Shown here one piece after another: positions 34,376-42,037 of a DNA stretch of 64,000 bases. The stretch is from Bacteroidetes bacterium MedPE-SWsnd-G1. GTDB taxonomy: Bacteria > Bacteroidota > Bacteroidia > Flavobacteriales > Flavobacteriaceae. The DNA is taken from positions 1 to 64,000 of the forward strand of contig MPDD01000012.1 of assembly GCA_001874265.1 (NCBI GenBank), in the 5' to 3' direction. How positions within the stretch are numbered: position 1 is the first letter of the stretch; the number at the start of each line of letters is the position of its first letter. Under the pieces are notes generated by a model. The model was not told the DNA's origin. It saw only the letters and a list, made by a program, of their open reading frames with translations, and searched no databases. A program made the translations under genes and the position numbers.

Positions 34376-35644
34376 ATGAAAGAAGAATTACTCCATTTTA
34401 TTTGGAAGCACAAGTTGTTTTATACGTCTAGTATGAAAACGGTCTCAGGTAAGCCAATTTCTGTAGTTTCTGTTGGCACACACAATTTGCATACAGGTCC
34501 TGATTTCTTGAATGCAAGAATTAGAATAGACGATCAATTGTGGGCCGGAAATATTGAAATTCATGTAAATGCATCAGATTGGTATGTCCATGGGCATGAG
34601 AATGACAGTAATTATGATGCCTTGATTTTACATGTTGTTTGGAACAATGATGTTGCAGTTTTTGACAAAGCGAATAATGTTTTGCCTACCATCGAATTAA
34701 ATAAAATTGTTTCGAAGGAATTGTTGAACAACTACCAGAAGTTGTTTTCAAAATCAAAAAGTTTTATCAACTGCGAAAAGTCATTAGATTTATTAGATGA
34801 TTTTACCATTAACAATTGGTTAGAGCGTTTATATATAGAGCGAATTGAGAGAAAGGCTTTAGAAGTAAATAAATTACTGAATAAAAGCGAGTTTAATTGG
34901 GAGCAGGTATTGTTTCAATTATTGGCTAAGAATTTTGGTTTAAAAGTGAATGCTGAACCCTTTTTTAAAATGGCCGATGCATTAGACTTTGCAATTGTTA
35001 GAAAGGAATCTCAAAGTCTAACACGATTGGAAAGTTTGTTTTTTGGACAATTAGGATTACTAAATGAAATTGTAGAAAACGATTATTACTTGAATTTGAA
35101 AAAGGAGTATGAGTATCAGGTTAAAAAATACAAGTTAGGCCTACCGATAACCAAAGTGCAGTATTTTAGATTGCGACCCACCAATTTTCCAACCATTAGA
35201 GCAGCGCAATTAGCCAACTTATTTTTTGAAAAAAAGCAACTATTTGCCGATGTAATGAAATTAAATTCTTTAAGTGATTTCTATACTTATTTTAAAGTTG
35301 CGACTTCTAAGTATTGGGAAACACATTATACATTTGAAACTGATTCCAAAAAAAGTAACAAAAACCTCACAAAATCATTTGTAGATTTACTGTTAATCAA
35401 CACTATAATTCCGCTGAGGTTTGTCTATTTTAAGCATGTAGGTAAATTTGAACCTGTTCCGTTTTTAAGATTGATTCAAGAAGTGAAGCCTGAAAAGAAT
35501 AGTATAATTAACAATTTTAAAATACTGTCTTTCCCAACATCAAGCGCATTTGAAACACAGGCTTTACTAGAGTTAAAAAACAACTATTGCGCACCACAAA
35601 AATGTTTGCAATGCGCAATAGGACTTAAGTTGTTAAGAAATTAA
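34376..35644 (+). CDS. DUF2851 family protein
   Basis: Conserved Bacteroidota protein of unknown function, 422 aa from the ATG at 34376 (MKEELLHFIWKHKLFY). Typical sequence marks are NLHTGPDFLNARIRI, WAGNIEIHVNASDWYVHGH, YDALILHVVW, and near the end NNYCAPQKCLQCAIG with a Cys pair. HVNASDWYVHGHENDSNYD is rich in His and Asp and could bind metal; this is inference. The N-terminal part looks beta-rich and the C-terminal part helical. Its stop codon shares the palindromic TTAA with the convergent peptidase gene. Confidence 0.85.
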   Translation: MKEELLHFIWKHKLFYTSSMKTVSGKPISVVSVGTHNLHTGPDFLNARIRIDDQLWAGNIEIHVNASDWYVHGHENDSNYDALILHVVWNNDVAVFDKANNVLPTIELNKIVSKELLNNYQKLFSKSKSFINCEKSLDLLDDFTINNWLERLYIERIERKALEVNKLLNKSEFNWEQVLFQLLAKNFGLKVNAEPFFKMADALDFAIVRKESQSLTRLESLFFGQLGLLNEIVENDYYLNLKKEYEYQVKKYKLGLPITKVQYFRLRPTNFPTIRAAQLANLFFEKKQLFADVMKLNSLSDFYTYFKVATSKYWETHYTFETDSKKSNKNLTKSFVDLLLINTIIPLRFVYFKHVGKFEPVPFLRLIQEVKPEKNSIINNFKILSFPTSSAFETQALLELKNNYCAPQKCLQCAIGLKLLRN

Positions 35645-37131
35645 TATTTAGCAGGTACGCCTTCTTTTGGAATTGTATTAAGAATAAATTCTCTTAAATG
35701 TTTGTTAGAGGCTTCCAAATCTTCTTTTCTCAGATACATCATATGGCCACTTCTGTAACCTTTAAACGAAAGTCTGTCTTTCATTTTGCCACTTGGATCT
35801 AATTGCCACATAGAATATTTTGCATTAAAATAAGTTGTTGCACCATCGTAATAGCCAGATTGATACAATACATGTAAGTTAGGATTCTCTGCCATAGCCT
35901 GACGCAAGTTTTCTCTTGTATTATCATTACTGTTATCCCAAGGACGCACACTTCCAAACATGTTGTATTTTAAATCTGTTTTATAATTTAGTTCTTCACG
36001 TAAATAATAATTAATGGCTGGAGTAAAGGAATGTAGCCACGAAGTAATTTCAGAATTGTAATCTGGGCTATCCCCAGCATTTTTTTTATCAATCCCTAAA
36101 TATCTAGAATCCAATCGACCCACTGTAAATCCTTTATCTCGCTTCAATTCTTTCCAAAAATAGGAGGTAGGTACCGCTAAATTATTATCTAGTACGGCTT
36201 GTTTTGAGAGTCCTGAATAGCGTGCGACTTCTGTTGCTATTGCATCTTTGTCGGCAGCACTTAATGAGCCTCCTTTTGATAATGCGGGAATCAATTCATT
36301 AATTGCGTATGCTTCAACTTCAGGCAAAATTTCTAATAAATCTTTGTTTTGTAAATCTGCACTTAATGCCTTTTGATGCCAAGCTGCAGCAGTAAAATAA
36401 GGTAGATTTATTCCATTAGAAACAGGATTGTCTTGACGCAACACTTTATAATCTGCAGGAGAAACCATAATAACACCGTTTAAATACATCCATTGCGAAC
36501 CTTGTAGTGCTTTTGCTAAACCAGCAACTCTTGTTCCTCCATAACTTTCACCGATAATATATTTAGGTGATCTCCACCTGTTATTTCTTGTCACAAAGGT
36601 GTTTATCCATTCTGCTAAATATTGGATATCCGCGTTCACACCAAAAAATTGTTTTCGGTCTGGGTAATTTCCTTCTTGGTCTTTTACCATTCTAGAATAG
36701 CCCGTATTTACAGGGTTTACATATAATATGTCTGCAACATCTAATACTGAATACGGATTCGATTTTACACCATAAGGTTGAACTGGGTAACCTTCATCGT
36801 CAATTTTTAAAATTTTTGGCCCTGTATATGCAACATGCATCCAAACAGAAGCAGAACCAGGCCCTCCATTAAACGAAATTAATAACGGCCTGCTTGTGTC
36901 ATCTTTAATATCTGTTCGTTTGTAATACGTATAAAATAACGAAGCAACGACGTCTCCGTCATTATTCCAAACAGGCTGCGTTCCGATAGTGGCAGTATAT
37001 GGAAATGATACTCCGTTTGCAGTTGTTTCATGTTTTGTAATAACGGTGGAATCTACAGTTATTGTACGAGATTGTCCGTATGTAATTGCGCTAACAAGGA
37101 CAGAACAAAATAGAAGGATAGTTTTTTTCAT
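35641..37131 (-). CDS. Secreted serine carboxypeptidase-like S10 peptidase
   Basis: Predicted periplasmic or extracellular carboxypeptidase. A Sec signal peptide ends near SAITYGQS. S10 motifs are in order: the oxyanion/substrate loop LISFNGGPGSASVWM (about residues 84-98), nucleophile IGESYGGTR, a candidate Asp in YQSGYYDGATTY and the His in YRSGHMMYLRKED, giving an intact Ser-Asp-His triad. The 496-aa length is normal. It overlaps DUF2851 tail to tail by 4 bases. Substrate peptides are not predictable. Confidence 0.92.
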   Translation of the reverse strand: MKKTILLFCSVLVSAITYGQSRTITVDSTVITKHETTANGVSFPYTATIGTQPVWNNDGDVVASLFYTYYKRTDIKDDTSRPLLISFNGGPGSASVWMHVAYTGPKILKIDDEGYPVQPYGVKSNPYSVLDVADILYVNPVNTGYSRMVKDQEGNYPDRKQFFGVNADIQYLAEWINTFVTRNNRWRSPKYIIGESYGGTRVAGLAKALQGSQWMYLNGVIMVSPADYKVLRQDNPVSNGINLPYFTAAAWHQKALSADLQNKDLLEILPEVEAYAINELIPALSKGGSLSAADKDAIATEVARYSGLSKQAVLDNNLAVPTSYFWKELKRDKGFTVGRLDSRYLGIDKKNAGDSPDYNSEITSWLHSFTPAINYYLREELNYKTDLKYNMFGSVRPWDNSNDNTRENLRQAMAENPNLHVLYQSGYYDGATTYFNAKYSMWQLDPSGKMKDRLSFKGYRSGHMMYLRKEDLEASNKHLREFILNTIPKEGVPAKY

Positions 37132-37187
37132 TTGAAATAAAAATTTGATGGATAAAAATAGTGAAAATAAAGTAGGAAGAAATTTAT

Positions 37188-37676
37188 TTAACTTTTTATG
37201 AGAATAGCCTGTTCCAGTTCTTTTTGTGTTGGTTTTTCAAACCATGTTTCCATAAAATCAAAATTCTCTTGTGTAACTTCAAATTCAAAAGTGTCTCCCT
37301 TTTCAGAGTTTCTTTTTAAAACTCGTTGAAGTCGAGTTTCTTTGGGAATGTCGAGATAATGAAGTTTGATTTCATATCCATTCGTATTTGCAAAATTTCG
37401 AAATTTTTGACGATGTTCCACCTTTGATAACCCTAAGTCTAAAATTGAATCAGTTCCAGATTGTTCTAATTGATTAACTAAATCTAGAATCAATTTTTCA
37501 GATCTTCCAATACGTTCTAGAAACCATTCCAAGCCATCTTTATCAGTCTTGTCAGGTAAGAATAAGGTGTTGTTCCACTTATCTATAGAAAAGATAATCC
37601 CTTTGACCTTTTCTTTTAATTGATTGGAGTAGGTTGTCTTTCCAGAGCCAGTATTGCCAACAATGAGATGAATCAT
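37188..37676 (-). CDS. P-loop nucleotide kinase-like ATP-binding protein
   Basis: Single-domain 162-aa P-loop NTPase of the AAA_33/zeta-toxin-like kinase fold. MIHLIVGNTGSGKTTYS supplies Walker A at residues 7-14, an IFSIDKWNNTLFL segment includes an Asp typical of nucleotide kinases, and a lid-like KETRLQRVLKRNSEKGD segment is Arg-rich. It might phosphorylate a small molecule. There is no adjacent antitoxin-like gene, so I do not call it a toxin. Single gene; substrate unknown. Confidence 0.85.
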   Translation of the reverse strand: MIHLIVGNTGSGKTTYSNQLKEKVKGIIFSIDKWNNTLFLPDKTDKDGLEWFLERIGRSEKLILDLVNQLEQSGTDSILDLGLSKVEHRQKFRNFANTNGYEIKLHYLDIPKETRLQRVLKRNSEKGDTFEFEVTQENFDFMETWFEKPTQKELEQAILIKS

Positions 37677-37752
37677 GAATTTTCAAAGTTTATTGTAAAT
37701 GTACCAAAAAGTTGACTCAACAAACTTTATTTTAATACATAAAATTTAACTT

Positions 37753-37780
37753 TTGGTACGATTATTTCTTGCTACTTTTG
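37753..37780 (+). promoter_or_regulatory. Predicted promoter of the SGNH lipoprotein gene
   Basis: TTG (37753-37755), 17-base spacer, TACTTTTG (37773-37780). It puts the transcription start after the track's TTG codon (37769), supporting the ATG at 37802. Confidence 0.6.
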
Positions 37781-37801
37781 ATCAACATTAAAACCAACTT
37801 G

Positions 37802-39448
37802 ATGCACTTTATTAAAATGCTATCTAGAGTAACTTTGATTTTTTCATTTGTTATCTCTTGTTCACATGTCCCTGATTCGGCCAAAACTAGAATTCTTTTT
37901 ATTGGAAATAGTTATACTTATTACAATAGCTCTCCAGAATTATTAAAGTCAATGGTCAAAGAAAAATTTCCAAACCATGAAATTGAAATAAAATTAGTAA
38001 GTCAAGGCGGAATGACATTGAAAAGACATTGGGAAGAAGGACATGCCTTGGAAACTATTAAATCGAAAGATTGGGATTATGTGGTTTTGCAGGAACAGAG
38101 TAAACTAGGCATGGGACTTATTATTGATAATGATATATATTTTGGGAATACTGATAATTTTTTTGAATACGCTAGAAAATTCAATACTGAAATTAAAAAT
38201 ATAGGAGCAAAAACTGTTTTTTTTATGACATGGTCTACTAAAAACAAACCAAATGAACAGGTGATTCTGACACATGCATATAACCAAATAGCAAGTGAAT
38301 TAGATGCAATTCTTGCGCCCGTAGGGTTAGTTTGGGATAAATTAAGAGTAAATAATTCTCTTAGTTTATACGACCCGGACGGCTCGCACCCATCTGAATA
38401 TGGCTCGTTTTTAGTTGCCTCGACCATATTTTCAACAATTTTTAAAGAATCAACAGAAGGGCTTTCAAATAAAATATCAGGTTTTCGATTGTCAAGTAGA
38501 GGTGAGCCTTCTGAAGAGGAAGAAATCTTATTGCAATTAAATCAAAAGAATATAGAATTCATTCAAAAATCAAGTTGGAATGTTGTGAGTAAATTGGCAA
38601 AGAAGGGTGGCTATTTAAAATTAAATGAGCCTACGACAACGTACTCAATTCCTGAAATCATTATTGGAGATGAGATTAATTCGGAAAAGATTGACGGACG
38701 TTGGTATGGAACTTCAACCTATAATAATGTTTATCTGGGGTTAATTTTAGACATAACTTCTCAGTCAACAGGTATGGAAGCCGAAATTTCTTTTTTTACT
38801 CCTGATAGAACTGATATGTTAAAAGTTAAGAAGGTTGTTGTTGAAGATGATCTTTTAAAAGTGATTATTTCGGATTCTATTAGAAATATGAATTCTAAAA
38901 TAAGATTTACATTAAAAAATGGAGTGCTAGAAGGGGTCTCAGAATCTTTTGGAGGGAATATAAAAAATTATAAAAATTGGAACCTCTCGAGGGATAATAT
39001 TAAAGGAGGTGTTGACTTGGAACAGTTGCTTAATATGATATCCGATTTTAATGTAGATATAAAGAATAGAAATTATATAGAGGCTTCTTTAAGGCATTAT
39101 AATAAATATAGTAAACTGGTCGGAGAAGAATACAAGCCATCAGAAAACTACTTAAATGCGCAGGCATACAACTATTTTCAGAGCGGTGAAAACGAATTAG
39201 GAATGGATGTTTTATCTTTGGTGCTTGAATTTTACCCTAACTCAATAAACACTTATATCAGTTATGGCGAAGCTTTAAATAGACTTGGAAAGCAAAAGGA
39301 GGCTATTGATATATTTAAAAAAGGAATTGAAATTGCCTTGAAAAATGAAGATCCATTATTACCGGTAATTCAATCAAATTTAGATGATTTAAATGAAAAC
39401 AAAGCGTTAGATGAAATTCCACCACCACCTCCGCCTCCAAATAGATAG
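37802..39448 (+). CDS. SGNH/GDSL-type (DUF4886-like) lipoprotein with TPR and polyproline tail
   Basis: Lipid-anchored protein with an N-terminal SGNH-hydrolase domain (about residues 20-225 from this start): ILFIGNSYTYYNSSPE carries the Ser in a GNS variant of the GDS block, and LYDPDGSHPSEYGS supplies the D-x-x-H block. Lipobox VISCS gives the acylated Cys. A beta-sheet-rich unknown domain follows (about 280-390, IDGRWYGTSTYNN), then TPR-like helices (about 445-525, LDVLSLVLEFYPNSINTYIS) and a PPPPPPP tail. The track start (TTG 37769) lies in the predicted promoter. MLSRVTL at 37817 is an alternative start. Acyl substrate unknown. Confidence 0.85.
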   Translation: MHFIKMLSRVTLIFSFVISCSHVPDSAKTRILFIGNSYTYYNSSPELLKSMVKEKFPNHEIEIKLVSQGGMTLKRHWEEGHALETIKSKDWDYVVLQEQSKLGMGLIIDNDIYFGNTDNFFEYARKFNTEIKNIGAKTVFFMTWSTKNKPNEQVILTHAYNQIASELDAILAPVGLVWDKLRVNNSLSLYDPDGSHPSEYGSFLVASTIFSTIFKESTEGLSNKISGFRLSSRGEPSEEEEILLQLNQKNIEFIQKSSWNVVSKLAKKGGYLKLNEPTTTYSIPEIIIGDEINSEKIDGRWYGTSTYNNVYLGLILDITSQSTGMEAEISFFTPDRTDMLKVKKVVVEDDLLKVIISDSIRNMNSKIRFTLKNGVLEGVSESFGGNIKNYKNWNLSRDNIKGGVDLEQLLNMISDFNVDIKNRNYIEASLRHYNKYSKLVGEEYKPSENYLNAQAYNYFQSGENELGMDVLSLVLEFYPNSINTYISYGEALNRLGKQKEAIDIFKKGIEIALKNEDPLLPVIQSNLDDLNENKALDEIPPPPPPPNR

Positions 39449-39451
39449 TAT

Positions 39452-39487
39452 AAAAAAACTCCTTCTATTTTTAGAAGGAGTTTTTTT
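39452..39487. terminator. Bidirectional intrinsic terminator
   Basis: AAAAACTCCTTCT and AGAAGGAGTTTTT pair around an ATTTTT loop, between the convergent SGNH lipoprotein gene and the fused dehydrogenase gene. Confidence 0.85.
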
Positions 39488-39505
39488 ATATAGAATTCAA
39501 TATTT

Positions 39506-41959
39506 TTAAATTAAAGCAGGGTATGCTTTAGGATTCGCTTCGTGCATAATTTTATATGCGGCTTCAAAGATGTCGTTTTCATTTGGTTTAGAATAATAGT
39601 CACCATCAGTACCATAAGCAGGTCTGTGAGCCTTAGCACTTAAGGTTGCCGGTTTAGCATCTAAGTATTCGTATCCATTCTGGTTTTCGAGTACTTCTTG
39701 CAGGATATATGCAGAACCTCCACCTGGAACATCCTCGTCAACAATCAATAACCGGTTAGTTTTTTGTAAACTTTTAACAATATCATGTTTAATGTCAAAT
39801 GGTAAGAGAGATTGTACATCAATTACTTCAACATTTATATTTACATGTAACAAATCTTTCGCTACTTGTTCTACAATGCGTAAAGTAGATCCGTAAGAAA
39901 CTATAGTAATATCATCTCCTTCTTTTAACGTTTCTACAACTCCAAGCGGAGTAGTAAATTCTCCAAGATTGGTTGGCAACTCTTCTTTTAGTCGATATCC
40001 ATTTAAACATTCAATTACTACTGCAGGTTCATTAGCTTGTAAGAGCGTATTATAAAAGCCTGCCGCTTTTGTCATGTTTCTAGGGACCAATAAGTGTATG
40101 CCTCTAAATGCACCAAGCATCATAGCCATTGGTGATCCAGAATGCCAAATTCCTTCAAGTCTATGTCCTCTAGTTCTAATAATTACAGGAGCAACTTGTT
40201 GGCCAAAAGTTCTATAACGCAAGGTTGCAATATCATCACTCATTATTTGGAGTGCATAGATTAGATAATCTAAATACTGAATTTCTACAATTGGTCGAAG
40301 TCCTCTTAAAGAAAGACCAATACCTTGTCCCATTATTGATGCTTCTCTAATACCAGTATCTGCAATCCGAATCGCTCCAAACTTTTCTTGTAATCCTTCT
40401 AAACCTTGATTTACATCTCCAATAAACCCAACATCTTCTCCGAAGGTCATTAATTGAGGATATTTATTGAATAAGGCGTCAAAATTATCACGAATTACAA
40501 TTCTTGCATCGACATGGTTAGACGTTTCACTATAAGAAGGTTGAATGCCTTCAATTGCCGTCGTAGCATTTAAACTGTCATCGTATAATTCAGAACTATA
40601 TTTTTCTTGAATGTTGCGTTGCTTCGTTTTTAACCAATGTAAAAACTGATTTTTCTCATCAGAAGTATCATTGGCTAAGAATGGTAAAGCTTTTCTAAGA
40701 AGCGTAAAAATATCTTTTCTTAAAGGCTCATGTAATGATTTTAAATCATTTACGGTTTTTTGTAAAAACTGTTTGTTAGAACTTTTAAACGCTGCTTTTT
40801 CTAAATAAGGTATTGCTTCATGTAAATCTGCATAGATGGATTCCGTATAAGATTTCCAAGCGTTTCTTTTTGCAATACTCACTTCTTTTTTAGCTGCTTT
40901 TTCAATAGCAATTAAATCGTCTTCTGAGTCTATAAATCTTAAGATTTCTCCATTCGATTCCAATTCAAAATCAAGAATCCATTCGCGCATTTTTAAATTA
41001 CAATCGTGGTCTCTTTCCCATTGCAAGCGTTCTTTAGATTTATAACGCTCATGAGACCCAGAGGTCGAATGACCTTGTGGCTGTGTTACCTCTGTAACAT
41101 GAATTAAAGCAGGGACATGTTCTTTACGCGCTAATTCTGCAATTTTATTATAGGTGTCAATTAATTGTACGTAATCCCATCCCTTAACTGTTACTATTTC
41201 GTAACCTTTATTCTTAGAGTCTCTTTGAAATCCTTTTAAAACTTCAGAAATGTTTTCTTTTGTTGTGTGATGTTTTGCATGTACCGAAATACCATATTCG
41301 TCGTCCCAAACACTTATAACCATAGGAACTTGTAATACTCCTGCTGCATTAAACGTTTCAAAAAACAATCCTTCACTAGTGCTGGCGTTTCCAATAGTAC
41401 CCCAAGCAATTTCATTTCCTTTTTTAGAAAAGTTCTTACTGTGTTCTTTTACGGTATCTAATTCTCTATAAACTTTAGAAGCTTGTGCTAAACCGAGCAG
41501 TCTTGGCATTTGACCAGCGGTTGAAGATATATCGGCAGAAGTATTGTATTGTTCTGTAAGATTGTTCCATGTGCCATCGGGCTTTATGCTTTGAGTTGCA
41601 AAATGTCCTCCCATTTGTCTTCCAGCTGAAAAAGGTTCAGCATTTACATCAGGATGTGCATACAGGCCAGCAAAAAACTGTTGTGGTGTTAATTCACCCA
41701 GAGCAAACATAAAAGTTTGATCTCTATAATAGCCAGATCTGAAGTCCCCTTTTTTAAAGGCTTTGGCCATAGCTAATTGCGGAATTTCTTTTCCGTCACC
41801 AAATATTCCAAATTTTGCTTTTCCGGTCAACACCTCTTTTCTCCCTAGCAAACTACATTCTCTACTCAATACTGCAATCCGATAATCATTTAAGATTTCT
41901 TCTCTAAATTGCTGGAATGAAAGTTGTTCGGTGTTTTTAGAAGTTTTTTCAGAGACCAT
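39506..41959 (-). CDS. Fused E1 alpha/beta subunit of a 2-oxoacid dehydrogenase
   Basis: Thiamine-diphosphate-dependent decarboxylase component of a branched-chain- or pyruvate-type 2-oxoacid dehydrogenase complex. The N-terminal alpha half (about residues 15-400) carries FRSGYYRDQTFMFALGE, PFSAGRQMGGHFA, and GTIGNASTSEG (about 187-197); the linker is helical; the beta half (about 480-817) has LMTFGEDVGFIGDVNQGLEGL and IWHSGSPMAMMLGAFRG. Alpha and beta E1 are usually separate genes. The canonical GDG-x26-NN Mg site appears as GNA and DD. E2 and E3 are not in the window. The oxoacid cannot be fixed; branched-chain is my best guess. Confidence 0.92.
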   Translation of the reverse strand: MVSEKTSKNTEQLSFQQFREEILNDYRIAVLSRECSLLGRKEVLTGKAKFGIFGDGKEIPQLAMAKAFKKGDFRSGYYRDQTFMFALGELTPQQFFAGLYAHPDVNAEPFSAGRQMGGHFATQSIKPDGTWNNLTEQYNTSADISSTAGQMPRLLGLAQASKVYRELDTVKEHSKNFSKKGNEIAWGTIGNASTSEGLFFETFNAAGVLQVPMVISVWDDEYGISVHAKHHTTKENISEVLKGFQRDSKNKGYEIVTVKGWDYVQLIDTYNKIAELARKEHVPALIHVTEVTQPQGHSTSGSHERYKSKERLQWERDHDCNLKMREWILDFELESNGEILRFIDSEDDLIAIEKAAKKEVSIAKRNAWKSYTESIYADLHEAIPYLEKAAFKSSNKQFLQKTVNDLKSLHEPLRKDIFTLLRKALPFLANDTSDEKNQFLHWLKTKQRNIQEKYSSELYDDSLNATTAIEGIQPSYSETSNHVDARIVIRDNFDALFNKYPQLMTFGEDVGFIGDVNQGLEGLQEKFGAIRIADTGIREASIMGQGIGLSLRGLRPIVEIQYLDYLIYALQIMSDDIATLRYRTFGQQVAPVIIRTRGHRLEGIWHSGSPMAMMLGAFRGIHLLVPRNMTKAAGFYNTLLQANEPAVVIECLNGYRLKEELPTNLGEFTTPLGVVETLKEGDDITIVSYGSTLRIVEQVAKDLLHVNINVEVIDVQSLLPFDIKHDIVKSLQKTNRLLIVDEDVPGGGSAYILQEVLENQNGYEYLDAKPATLSAKAHRPAYGTDGDYYSKPNENDIFEAAYKIMHEANPKAYPALI

Positions 41960-41978
41960 GGGATGATTTTATGGACTG

Positions 41979-42008
41979 CAAATTTAAGAATATTTAATGA
42001 ATTATCAA
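41979..42008 (-). promoter_or_regulatory. Predicted promoter of the fused E1 gene
   Basis: Minus-strand TTG (42008-42006), 19-base spacer and TAAATTTG (41986-41979), 20 bases before the ATG. This is one of the cleanest promoter matches of the window. Confidence 0.6.
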
Positions 42009-42037
42009 AATGAGGCGTATTATTTAAATTATTTTCA

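Noticed and set aside
37188-37676. Possible zeta-toxin of a toxin-antitoxin pair
   Set aside because: The P-loop kinase-like fold resembles zeta toxins, but no adjacent small antitoxin gene is present, and neighbours are unrelated; a generic kinase is more likely.
38077-38427. 116-aa minus-strand ORF
   Set aside because: Antisense to the SGNH domain of the lipoprotein gene, with no signal, promoter or family resemblance.
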